DNA of 52,431 bases from an uncultured Treponema sp. (lineage in GTDB: Bacteria; Spirochaetota; Spirochaetia; Treponematales; Treponemataceae): NCBI GenBank assembly GCA_937877515.1, contig CALFIX010000032.1, positions 1 to 52,431 on the forward strand, in the 5' to 3' direction. Made by a program: the position numbers and the translations under genes. The notes beneath the pieces are model-generated. The model saw only the letters and a program-made list of their open reading frames with translations. It ran no database searches and was not told where the DNA came from. Positions 18,361 to 26,512 of this stretch are shown one piece after another (the stretch's first letter is position 1; every line of letters starts with the position of its first letter).

Positions 18361-19194
18361 ATGAAAAACATTAGTTTTGCTTTATTAACAATTAGTTTTT
18401 TGCTTTTACTGCCTTCTGTGGGGTATTCGCAAATAAAAATTGAAGCTGCAAAGGCAAAGAAAAATTATAATACAGATTTTATTGTAAGCCCAATGGATGA
18501 TGGAGTTTCTTTTTCTAAAAATACATTAACACTTGCTCCAAAAAATGAAGGTGTAACTTATACCTTAACCGGTTATTTTAAAGGTCAGGTAGTAAACAAA
18601 ACAAAGAATACAATTATAAAACTAGATAACGCTTACATAGAAAACTCTATGGGAGACCCTGCAATTTACGGTTTTCTAAAGACAGAAATTTCTACAGTAA
18701 ATGGAACAGAGAATTATGTTGTGTCTTATGGAAAAAATAAAAATGAAAAAAAGACCGCTTCTATTCAGTCTAAGAAAGGCTTAGAACTTGGAGGCAGCGG
18801 AACTTTGTATGTGTATGGTCTTGTAAATCATGGAGTTAAAGCTGATGGTGTAAAAATGAAAGGCTCCGGGAAATTTTATTTTCAGGGGGCTAAAGATGGA
18901 GCTGCCCTTAATTGCGAAAGGTTTAGTGTAGAACAAGATAAAACTTTTTACGCATATTTTATAAACTCTAAAAACGGCTTAAAGGCGGACACAACAATAG
19001 ATGTCTTAAGCGGCAATTTTTATTTTTATGATAATGAAACTGCAATAAAGACAGATCTTAAAAAGGATTCCCCGGAAGAAGAACATCATATTTTTCTTGA
19101 TGGAGGAATTTTTCATTTTGAAAGAAATAAAAAAAATTGTGAAACTGAAGATGGTTTTTATAAAGCCGATGGTGCAAAGTTTCCTAATGACTAA
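18361..19194 (+). CDS. Secreted Cthe_2159/DUF4353-like beta-helix protein (paralogue 2)
   Basis: A 277-residue tandem paralogue of the preceding gene, with a cleavable signal peptide (ending VGYSQ) but no lipobox Cys, so one copy appears lipid-anchored and the other soluble or otherwise attached. Shared blocks run through the whole mature part (GGSGTLYVYG, GVKADGVKMKGSG, YFINSKNG, DGGIFHF). AGGAG precedes ATG 18361, with a 17-base gap to paralogue 1. By analogy with the family it may bind acidic polysaccharide at the cell surface; that is inference. Confidence 0.75.
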   Translation: MKNISFALLTISFLLLLPSVGYSQIKIEAAKAKKNYNTDFIVSPMDDGVSFSKNTLTLAPKNEGVTYTLTGYFKGQVVNKTKNTIIKLDNAYIENSMGDPAIYGFLKTEISTVNGTENYVVSYGKNKNEKKTASIQSKKGLELGGSGTLYVYGLVNHGVKADGVKMKGSGKFYFQGAKDGAALNCERFSVEQDKTFYAYFINSKNGLKADTTIDVLSGNFYFYDNETAIKTDLKKDSPEEEHHIFLDGGIFHFERNKKNCETEDGFYKADGAKFPND

Positions 19195-19203
19195 AGAGGT
19201 TAT

Positions 19204-20949
19204 ATGAAAAAACTTTTTTTATTTACTTTTCTATTTATAGTATCAACACTTTTTTTAGTTTGTGTTTTAGAGGATGAAAGTGCAGAAGATAATGCAACTG
19301 CAACAGGTTCAGATTTTTCTGCTGATGAAACCGTTTATATAAATCTTACGGATAAAACTTATTCTTTAGATGGATCTTCTTATTCTGCGGATTCTTTAAC
19401 TACTACAGAAGTTTCAATTTTTGATAACACGGTTTATTTAAGCTATGATGAAAGTACGGGGCTTTTAGTTGTTGACGCAACAGATGCTTCTAAAAAGATT
19501 GGAGTTTCTCTTAGCGGAACGCTTTCTACAGGCGGTGTAAAAATACAGACTAATAACGAAGATGAAATAGGACTTTATTTAAACAGCGTAACAATAACGT
19601 CCAGCAATTATCCATGTGTAGACATTACAAAGGGCAGCGCGGCCAGTGTTTTTGTTGAGGGCGAAAATACGTTTACTGATGGTAGAGAGTATGGTTATGG
19701 TTATGGTGACTCATATTCAACATCGTCAAATCCTAAAACTGAAGATGGTAGTGATTCTAAAGGAACTCTGGTATGTAAAGGCGGGATTTCTCTTAGCGGC
19801 TCAGGTTCTCTTACTGTCAAGCAGGCATATAAAAATTGCATTGCCTCAAAAGCCGGGTATTTAGAGATTGAAAGTGGAACTTATACATTGTTTAATTATA
19901 CATATGATTCTACAGAGCCCTTGTCTAAATATTCATCAATTCAGTCAAGTGGAGTTGGTAAGAACGGAGCCTTTGGAGCACAGGGAGTTATCGTAGCGGG
20001 AGGTGCGGTATCTTTTTATGGCTGCGGTATAGTTTCATCATCTGATATTAGAAAAGCAAATGGCTTTAAAACAGATGACGACGATTATAGTTCCAGCTAT
20101 GTTACCATAAGTGGCGGTACTGTAAATGTTGTTACATATAATGGAAAGGGAATAACAGCTCCTTATGTAAATATTACAGGTGGTACCAATACATTTACTG
20201 TTGAGGGAAGTACAACTTATGCAGAAGCTGGAGATAATCCTAAAACAGTTTCTGGGTATGACGCTGACGGTTGTTCTGCAACAATAACTTTAAAATTTGC
20301 TCCGGAAGGCGTAGAGGGAAGTAATGAAGTTAATGTTAGTGGTGGAACTACTGAAATTAAAGCAACTGATGATGCAATCAATGCCAGTGAATCTAGTGGA
20401 AAAGTTTCAATAAGTGCCGGGAATCTTTACGTGTATTCAACAGGTGGAGATGGTGTAGATTCTAATGGAGATATTTATATTTCCGGAGGAAATGTTGTTT
20501 CGTATGCACCTAACGGTTCTGAGGATGCTTATGATTGCGGAGACAGTAATAAAATTTATTTGACAGGTGGTGTTATTGCTGGAACATGCGGTTCCTCTAA
20601 CGGAATTAGCAGTTTTAGTACAAGCGAACAGAAAGTTTTGTATTTTAAAGGCTCTTCTCAAAGTGGAGGCCGTACTGCTCCTAATTCTTCATCATCATCT
20701 TCTTCATTTTCTGCGGTTGCAGTTAAGATGTCCGGTTCAACAAAATATGCATATTCCTTACCATCTTCTAGCTGGGGACTTTTTGTAATGAGCTGTTCAG
20801 ATTTTACAAGTTCTTCTTCCAGTGGATATACTGTTTATATAAACCCTGAAAATTTACCTAACGATTTTAATGGGTTGTGTACGTCTTCTACAACATTAGA
20901 CTCTGTTAGTGATGTTGGTAGTTCTACAAAAACTCCAAGTATAAAATAA
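19204..20949 (+). CDS. Large DUF4353/Cthe_2159-like beta-helix surface protein
   Basis: A 581-residue protein with an N-terminal signal segment (ends LFLVC, a poor lipobox), then repeated beta-helix turns: SLSGTLSTGGVKI, ITSSNYPCVDITKGSAA, ISLSGSGSLTVKQ, VTISGGTVNVVTYNGKG, NVSGGTTEIKATDDAINA, VSISAGNLYVYSTGGDG and YISGGNVVSYAPNG. This repeated SGG(T/N)xxV plus DDAI/DGVD pattern is the hallmark of the Cthe_2159 carbohydrate-binding domain. A Ser-rich stretch near residues 490-510 separates a C-terminal domain. It follows paralogue 2 by 9 bases and is followed 14 bases later by a barrel protein. In other bacteria such proteins occur beside VTC and DUF4956 genes, as here. Confidence 0.82.
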   Translation: MKKLFLFTFLFIVSTLFLVCVLEDESAEDNATATGSDFSADETVYINLTDKTYSLDGSSYSADSLTTTEVSIFDNTVYLSYDESTGLLVVDATDASKKIGVSLSGTLSTGGVKIQTNNEDEIGLYLNSVTITSSNYPCVDITKGSAASVFVEGENTFTDGREYGYGYGDSYSTSSNPKTEDGSDSKGTLVCKGGISLSGSGSLTVKQAYKNCIASKAGYLEIESGTYTLFNYTYDSTEPLSKYSSIQSSGVGKNGAFGAQGVIVAGGAVSFYGCGIVSSSDIRKANGFKTDDDDYSSSYVTISGGTVNVVTYNGKGITAPYVNITGGTNTFTVEGSTTYAEAGDNPKTVSGYDADGCSATITLKFAPEGVEGSNEVNVSGGTTEIKATDDAINASESSGKVSISAGNLYVYSTGGDGVDSNGDIYISGGNVVSYAPNGSEDAYDCGDSNKIYLTGGVIAGTCGSSNGISSFSTSEQKVLYFKGSSQSGGRTAPNSSSSSSSFSAVAVKMSGSTKYAYSLPSSSWGLFVMSCSDFTSSSSSGYTVYINPENLPNDFNGLCTSSTTLDSVSDVGSSTKTPSIK

Positions 20950-20963
20950 GGAGACATAAGTTT

Positions 20964-22322
20964 ATGAAATATACTGTAAAACAAAAAGCATTATCTGTGG
21001 TGGCACTGTTGTTTTTTGCCTCTTGTGCAAGTTCTATAGCAGCTCAAACGCTTACAATAAAAAATACCTTTGGTGCAGATGAAGAATCTCTAGGAGACTA
21101 TAATTTATATTCTTACTCCAAAGAAACAGATATAAATGGTGATACTGTTACCAATAGTGGTTTTGCTTTGGGAAACTCTACTCAGGCAGACTGGGTTAGC
21201 GAGCACTTGGATGCACGAATTAAGTTAGAGTTTTTGTATCAAAATATAGATAGCGATGAAATTACATTTGGCATTTTACCAACAGGTTATGTATATTATG
21301 AACCAATTAAGCAATTTGGTATTATTTTGGGAAACAATTTTTATAAAAAGTTTGCAATTCCTTCTGCTTATCTTGCAGCAAGTGATGATACAACAAAGTA
21401 TGGCCGACTTTTAACGGGAAAAGCCGGCAGCGATTATTATGTTGGAAGCACAAATTTTGCAGCAGAGTTAAATGAATTTTCTGGCGGTATAACCAGTTCT
21501 TGGGGTTTTGGAGATTATGATAACATTTATTTAAATCTTGCAGCAGGCGGAACTTTTTATACAGATTATGCAGATGACTCAGGCTTTAACCTGGATTTTG
21601 GTTTAAATGCCGGAATGGATGATGTCTTTGATATGGGCTTTACGGCTCATAATGTTACAAGTGACTACAGAAAATTTGGAGCTTTTGCAGGTTTAGAAAC
21701 GGTACCAAATCTAATTTTAAACGGACAGTTTTATTATAATTTTACAGATTCTGATTATTTACCAGAAGCCTGCGTTACAAGAAAAGATGATGACGGAAAC
21801 TCTGTGTATAAATATAAAAAGCAGTCAACAAAATATGCCCTGGGCTTAACAGGTGGCTATGAGTTTGAAGACCTAGGGCTTGGCCTTTATGCAGATTTTA
21901 TAAGCGGTCTTACAAACGAGTATATTGGCGAAGTAAAATATTATGACAGCGATGGAAATTTGGTAGAAACTAAAGTTACAACAATTATACGCGATTCAAC
22001 AATTGTAAAGTATAAAAATAATAAAGCAAAAAGAACTGATGAGTACCCTCATGAAGCAATTCCTTTTTATGCGCAGGTTCGTTTAACAAAAGATTTTAAC
22101 AAAAGCCTGAAAGGGTACGTTAACGTAAAGGTAAGGGCAACTTTATATGATTCAAATCAGACCTGGTATACTTTTTATCCGCATTTTACATGTAAGTTGC
22201 CAAACAAACTTGGCACAGTTGGAGCAGGCTTAAAAATTGAGGCAAATCTGACTCGTTATGCAGGAGTTTCAGGTTTGTCCATTCCTTTAACTTATACGTA
22301 TAAGTTTAAGCAGAGTTTTTAA
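20964..22322 (+). CDS. Probable outer-membrane beta-barrel protein
   Basis: A 452-residue protein with a signal peptide (VVALLFFASCASSIAAQ) and a body of amphipathic strands with Tyr/Phe/Gly/Asp: FGILPTGYVYYEPIKQFGI, NIYLNLAAGGTFYTDYAD and LGLTGGYEFEDLGLGLYADF. It ends YTYKFKQSF with a terminal Phe, the usual insertion signal for a barrel. A Cys within FASC could be a lipobox, but the barrel ending favours signal peptidase I. AAGGAG precedes ATG 20964. It lies between the surface beta-helix genes and VTC, so it may be the export or anchoring pore of this locus (inference). Confidence 0.72.
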   Translation: MKYTVKQKALSVVALLFFASCASSIAAQTLTIKNTFGADEESLGDYNLYSYSKETDINGDTVTNSGFALGNSTQADWVSEHLDARIKLEFLYQNIDSDEITFGILPTGYVYYEPIKQFGIILGNNFYKKFAIPSAYLAASDDTTKYGRLLTGKAGSDYYVGSTNFAAELNEFSGGITSSWGFGDYDNIYLNLAAGGTFYTDYADDSGFNLDFGLNAGMDDVFDMGFTAHNVTSDYRKFGAFAGLETVPNLILNGQFYYNFTDSDYLPEACVTRKDDDGNSVYKYKKQSTKYALGLTGGYEFEDLGLGLYADFISGLTNEYIGEVKYYDSDGNLVETKVTTIIRDSTIVKYKNNKAKRTDEYPHEAIPFYAQVRLTKDFNKSLKGYVNVKVRATLYDSNQTWYTFYPHFTCKLPNKLGTVGAGLKIEANLTRYAGVSGLSIPLTYTYKFKQSF

Positions 22323-22334
22323 AAGAGGCAGCGT

Positions 22335-23051
22335 GTGGCTATAGAAGTATTTAATAGGCGCGAAATAAAATACATGCTATCTGATGATGATAAGGATGCC
22401 CTTTTAAGCATTATTGGAAACTACATGAACTCTGACCCTTTTAACAAAGACGGAAAAACTTATGCAATAAGCAATCTTTATTTAGATACTCCTAGCGATG
22501 AACTTATTGTGAAGTCTTTGGAAAAACCTGCATTTAAAGAAAAAATCCGTTTAAGAAGTTATGGAACAGTTTCTTTAGATGCAAAGGTTTTTTTGGAGAG
22601 TAAAAAAAAGTTTGATGGTGTTGTAAATAAAAGGCGTACGACTTTTACATTGCAAGATGCTTATACATATTTTGAAACTGGAAGAATTCCTGACACTCCA
22701 AAAATGAATAAGCAGGTAATGCGGGAAATCGACTACATAATGCATTTTTATCCCTTAAAGCCCAAAGTTTTTATTTCTTATGACAGACTTGCTTTTTTTG
22801 AAAAAGAAAATGCAGATTTTAGGCTTACCATTGATAAAAATATTCAGACGCGCCGTACTGACTTGCGTTTAGATTCACCGTCTTATGGAACTCAGCTTTT
22901 AAAGCCTGGTGAATGGCTTATGGAAGCAAAGGCTTTTAAAGCTTTTCCTTTGTGGTTTGTTCACTTTTTAAGTGAAAGAAAAATATATAGTACTTCGTTT
23001 TCTAAATATGGTGCGGAGTATAAAATTTATAGAGAGTCATTAAAGCATTGA
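22335..23051 (+). CDS. VTC-domain polyphosphate polymerase-like protein
   Basis: A 238-residue cytoplasmic protein of the VTC tunnel-fold family (triphosphate tunnel metalloenzyme-like). Features: FNRREIKYML at the N-terminus, the basic pair in KIRLRSYG, FLESKKKFDGVVNKRR, LTIDKNIQTRR, LMEAKAFKAFPLWF and FSKYGAEYK. The basic and acidic tunnel residues expected for binding polyphosphate and metal are therefore present. In yeast Vtc4 this domain makes polyphosphate from ATP; bacterial versions are little studied and usually sit beside DUF4956, as here. The start is GTG 22335 behind AGAGG at 22324-22328; no ATG fits. Confidence 0.88.
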   Translation: MAIEVFNRREIKYMLSDDDKDALLSIIGNYMNSDPFNKDGKTYAISNLYLDTPSDELIVKSLEKPAFKEKIRLRSYGTVSLDAKVFLESKKKFDGVVNKRRTTFTLQDAYTYFETGRIPDTPKMNKQVMREIDYIMHFYPLKPKVFISYDRLAFFEKENADFRLTIDKNIQTRRTDLRLDSPSYGTQLLKPGEWLMEAKAFKAFPLWFVHFLSERKIYSTSFSKYGAEYKIYRESLKH

Positions 23052-23079
23052 GATAACTTTGCTTTTTAAGGGGGAATAT

Positions 23080-23751
23080 ATGGACTTTTTAGACGGATTT
23101 ATGTTTGATTATGATTCTGGAACAATTATTTTTGGAATGCTTATGGGACTTGTTGCCGGCCTTATAATTTCTGCAGGTTATATTGTTGCAAACAAAAATA
23201 AAAAGTTTTCTAAGAATTTTGCAATAACAGTTTTTATTTTACCTGTAATTATGGCAGTGGTAATTCCATTTATTGCGACAGACTTAAAGAAAACTCTTTC
23301 TTTAGCTGGTGTTTTTGCATTAGTTCGCTTCAGGAGTATTCCAGGGGATTCAAAGGATATTCTTTATGTATTTCTGGCTGCTGCAAGTGGTCTTATAATT
23401 GGTCTTGGTAATTATGCCATTGCTTTTGTGCTGGTAATTTTTGTAAGCCTGCTTTTTATTCTTGCAACAAGATGCTGGAAGGTAGAGAATAAGCAGATTT
23501 TAAAAGTTACGATTCCTGAAGATATGAACTACAAAGATGTGTTTAATGACATTTTTGAAAAGTATTTAGTAAAATATGGCGTTAAAAATGTTAAGACAAG
23601 CAATATGGGTACTCTTTTTACAATAAGCTATTGGGTTCAGCCTAAAAAAGACATGGATGCAAAAGCCTTTATTGATGAATTAAGAACTCGTAACGGAAAC
23701 TTAAATATAATCTTAGAAAACCCAGACGACCAGCAGGTCCCTGTTTTATAA
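23080..23751 (+). CDS. DUF4956 integral membrane protein
   Basis: A 224-residue protein with about four membrane helices (starting near GMLMGLVAGLIISAGYIV) and the characteristic LAGVFALVRFRSIPGDSKDILYVF region (split here only for reading), followed by a soluble C-terminal domain of about 80 residues (KVTIPEDMNYKDVF...). DUF4956 proteins are typically encoded next to VTC-domain proteins and are presumed membrane partners of the polymerase, perhaps moving or anchoring the polymer. ATG 23080 has AAGGGGGA before it; TTG 23059 is rejected. Last gene of the locus. Confidence 0.88.
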   Translation: MDFLDGFMFDYDSGTIIFGMLMGLVAGLIISAGYIVANKNKKFSKNFAITVFILPVIMAVVIPFIATDLKKTLSLAGVFALVRFRSIPGDSKDILYVFLAAASGLIIGLGNYAIAFVLVIFVSLLFILATRCWKVENKQILKVTIPEDMNYKDVFNDIFEKYLVKYGVKNVKTSNMGTLFTISYWVQPKKDMDAKAFIDELRTRNGNLNIILENPDDQQVPVL

Positions 23752-23793
23752 ACCCAAATACACCTACGCCCGATTGGAGTGGTGGCGAAGCCA

Positions 23794-23805
23794 GTCGCTT
23801 GCGAC
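23794..23805 (+). other. Short hairpin downstream of DUF4956 gene
   Basis: GTCGCTTGCGAC, a 4-5 bp GC stem. A second pairing is possible between GCGAAG near 23785 and CTTCGC near 23827. No T-run; possibly a weak 3'-end structure of the locus transcript. Confidence 0.3.
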
Positions 23806-23855
23806 ATGTTGTTTATCGCATAAATTCTTCGCTGTTTGTAAGTTTCGTCCAAGAG

Positions 23856-23884
23856 TTGCTATTTATACACTAATTTAGTATAAT
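23856..23884 (+). promoter_or_regulatory. thrA promoter
   Basis: TTGCTA at 23856-23861, a 17-base spacer and perfect TATAAT at 23879-23884. The predicted leader is about 39 bases, with no attenuator hairpin or Thr-rich leader peptide. Confidence 0.75.
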
Positions 23885-23929
23885 TATGCAAATTTTTTTA
23901 AGCCCGTATTGGGTATGACGAGGGTAAAA

Positions 23930-26440
23930 ATGCTTACACTTAAGTTTGGCGGAACAAGCATGGGAAATGCAAGCCGCATTTTAAACAGCGTAGAAATTAT
24001 GAGAGGACGTGCAAAACAGGATCGCATTTCTGTTGTTGTAAGTGCCGTAGCTGGAGTTTCTAATAAGCTTCAGGAAGCAATCGATGCATGTGTTACGGGT
24101 TCAGAAGCCGCTCCTTTTATAACTACCCTCCGCGAAACTCATTTAAACATCTGTAAAGAAATAAAAACTTCTGTAAGTGCGTTTAACGAAGAACGCGTTA
24201 TGGAAAAAATAAACGCATCTCTTTTAGAACTTCAAAATCTTCTTTCAGGTCTAAAAACCTTTGGTGAGTGCCCTTCTACAGTCCACTGCCGCATCATGGG
24301 CATGGGTGAACTTATGTGCGCTCCAATTGTAGAAGAAGTTCTTACGGCTCAAGGTGAAAATGTTCTTCTTTTAGACAGCCGTAAATACATTTACACTACA
24401 GGAAATCAAAAAGAAGGTGACCCTGACTACGAGAGAAGTGCAGTTGCATTTAAAGCCTTGCGCGAAGGTGCCTTAAGCTTTACTCAGATTTTCCTTTTCC
24501 CCGGCTTTGTCTGTTCCTGGATTGGCGGAACCGGAGCAGAGCCTGTAATGGGACTTTTAGGAAGAAACGGAAGTGACTTCAGTGCGGCTATTGTCGGCTA
24601 CTCTTTAGACTCTTCTAAAATTGAATTCTGGACTGATGTTGACGGCATTTACACTGCTGATCCCCGTGTTGTTCCCGATGCAATTTTAGTAAAGGATATG
24701 AGCTATCAGGAAGCGATGGAACTTTCTTTCTTTGGAAGTAAGGTTTTGCACCCTAAGACGCTTTCTCCTTTAGCTTCAAAAGGAATTGAGGCATGGAGCC
24801 TGAACAGTCATAACCCAAGTGCACGCGGAACCCGCATCGGTAACGGTCCGTTTGATGATTCTGATACAGGTCCTGTACGCGGAATCAGCTGCCTGAAGGA
24901 TTGTGCAATGATCAGCGTAAGCGGTAGCGGAATGAAAGGTCGTAAAGGTACTGCTGCCCGAATCTTTAGTGCAGTTGGTAACGCAGGCATTTCTGTTCTG
25001 CTTATTACCCAGTCATCCAGTGAATACACACTTTCTTTCTGTGTCAGAAAACATTCTGCCAACAAGGCTCTTGATGTTTTAAAGGCTGAGTTTGCTTTAG
25101 AGATTACAAGTAAAATTATTGACGAAATAGAAGTTCATGACGACTGCGCAATCGTAAGCATCATTGGCGACAACATGAAGGCAAAGCGTGGTGTTGCAGG
25201 TACTTTCTTTGACTCTCTGGCAAGCCGCGACATAAATATTTTAGCTATAGCTCAGGGTTCCAGCGAGAGGTCTATTTCTGCAGTAATAAATGCTTCTGAC
25301 GGCGATATGGCTGTTCGCGTCGTACATAAATTCTTCTTTAACACAGTTCAGTCTATTCAGGTATTTGCATTTGGGGCAGGAACAATTGGCGGTACGATGA
25401 TTGACCAGATTTATCAGCAGCATGATGCACTTTTAGAGCAGGGCATTGATGTTCGCGTAATGGCAATCACGACGATTGACGGAATGATTTTAAGCGAAGA
25501 GGGCTTAGACCTTTCTGACTGGCGTGACCAGATGAAAAAGCCCATGTTTGCTTTTGACAGTGACAAGAATGTTAATGACATAATCAAGTTTGTTCAGGAT
25601 AAAAAACCAATTAACCCAATCTTTGTAGACTGTACTGCAAGCTATGACTTACCTGACCGCTACCTTGATATTCTAAAGGCGGGTATGAGCATTGCAACTC
25701 CAAACAAGAGGGCAAACTCAAAGGACATGGCTTTCTACAAAGAACTTAGAAAAACTGCAAACGACATGCATGTCCGTTTCCTTTATGAAACAAACGTTGG
25801 TGCAGGTCTTCCTATTATTGATACCTTACAGAATCTGTTTAAGTCCGGTGACCGCTTGACCGCGTTTAACGGAATTATGAGCGGTTCTCTAAGCTACATC
25901 TTTGGAAAACTTGACGAAGGTAAAAAGTTTAGCGAGGCTGTCCTTGAAGCAAAAGAACTTCGCTACACGGAACCTGACCCCCGCGATGACCTTAAGGGAA
26001 CAGACGTTGCCCGTAAGGCCCTTATTATTGCCCGTGAAGCAGGCATGGAAATTGAGCTTACTGACATAGAAATGCGTTCAATCTTCCCTAAGGACTTCAG
26101 CCTTGAAGGAACTACAGAAGAGTTCTTAAAGCGTCTTCCTGAGCTTGACTCCTACTTTGAAGAAAAAATGGCTTTGCTTAAGAAAGAAGAAAAAGTCCTT
26201 CGCATGGGAGCCAGCATAAAGGACGGAAAGGTAAGCGTCGGCATGCTGGAAGTTGGAAAAGACGATCCTCTTTACGGAGTTCGTGGTGGAGAAAATGCCT
26301 TTGTATTTACAACAGCCCGCTACACGCCAATACCTTTAACCGTTCGCGGTTACGGAGCCGGTGCCGGAGTTACGGCAGCTGGTGTCTTTGGCGACATTTT
26401 ACGTACCGTCAGCTGGAATAGTACAAATCTTTCAAAATAA
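23930..26440 (+). CDS. thrA: Bifunctional aspartokinase / homoserine dehydrogenase
   Basis: An 836-residue fusion. Residues 1-300 are aspartokinase (KFGGTSMGN at the start; FWTDVDGIYTADPRVV). Two ACT domains follow (about 315-460; ISVSGSGMKGRKG and VSIIGDNMKAKRGVAG), giving probable Thr or Lys feedback control. The C-terminal half is homoserine dehydrogenase (AFGAGTIGG dinucleotide site; MSGSLSYIFGKLDEG; EPDPRDDLKGTDVARK with the catalytic region). It supplies homoserine for Thr and Met and aspartyl phosphate for Lys. ATG 23930 is chosen behind GAGGG at 23920-23924. It has its own promoter and a strong terminator, so it is monocistronic. Confidence 0.97.
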   Translation: MLTLKFGGTSMGNASRILNSVEIMRGRAKQDRISVVVSAVAGVSNKLQEAIDACVTGSEAAPFITTLRETHLNICKEIKTSVSAFNEERVMEKINASLLELQNLLSGLKTFGECPSTVHCRIMGMGELMCAPIVEEVLTAQGENVLLLDSRKYIYTTGNQKEGDPDYERSAVAFKALREGALSFTQIFLFPGFVCSWIGGTGAEPVMGLLGRNGSDFSAAIVGYSLDSSKIEFWTDVDGIYTADPRVVPDAILVKDMSYQEAMELSFFGSKVLHPKTLSPLASKGIEAWSLNSHNPSARGTRIGNGPFDDSDTGPVRGISCLKDCAMISVSGSGMKGRKGTAARIFSAVGNAGISVLLITQSSSEYTLSFCVRKHSANKALDVLKAEFALEITSKIIDEIEVHDDCAIVSIIGDNMKAKRGVAGTFFDSLASRDINILAIAQGSSERSISAVINASDGDMAVRVVHKFFFNTVQSIQVFAFGAGTIGGTMIDQIYQQHDALLEQGIDVRVMAITTIDGMILSEEGLDLSDWRDQMKKPMFAFDSDKNVNDIIKFVQDKKPINPIFVDCTASYDLPDRYLDILKAGMSIATPNKRANSKDMAFYKELRKTANDMHVRFLYETNVGAGLPIIDTLQNLFKSGDRLTAFNGIMSGSLSYIFGKLDEGKKFSEAVLEAKELRYTEPDPRDDLKGTDVARKALIIAREAGMEIELTDIEMRSIFPKDFSLEGTTEEFLKRLPELDSYFEEKMALLKKEEKVLRMGASIKDGKVSVGMLEVGKDDPLYGVRGGENAFVFTTARYTPIPLTVRGYGAGAGVTAAGVFGDILRTVSWNSTNLSK

Positions 26441-26454
26441 AATATAATTTTTAG

Positions 26455-26478
26455 TGCCCCTGTCGAGGGGCATTTTTT
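26455..26478 (+). terminator. Intrinsic terminator of thrA
   Basis: Stem TGCCCC/GGGGCA with loop TGTCGA, followed by six T. It is 14 bases after the stop and is the clearest rho-independent terminator in the window. Confidence 0.92.
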
Positions 26479-26512
26479 AGGTGCGGAGTGCACTGTTAAA
26501 GGGGGAATAAAA

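Noticed and set aside
19800..20560. DNA repeat array in the large beta-helix gene
   Set aside because: The repetition is at protein level (SGG turns) and not a nucleotide repeat; it reflects the beta-helix fold.
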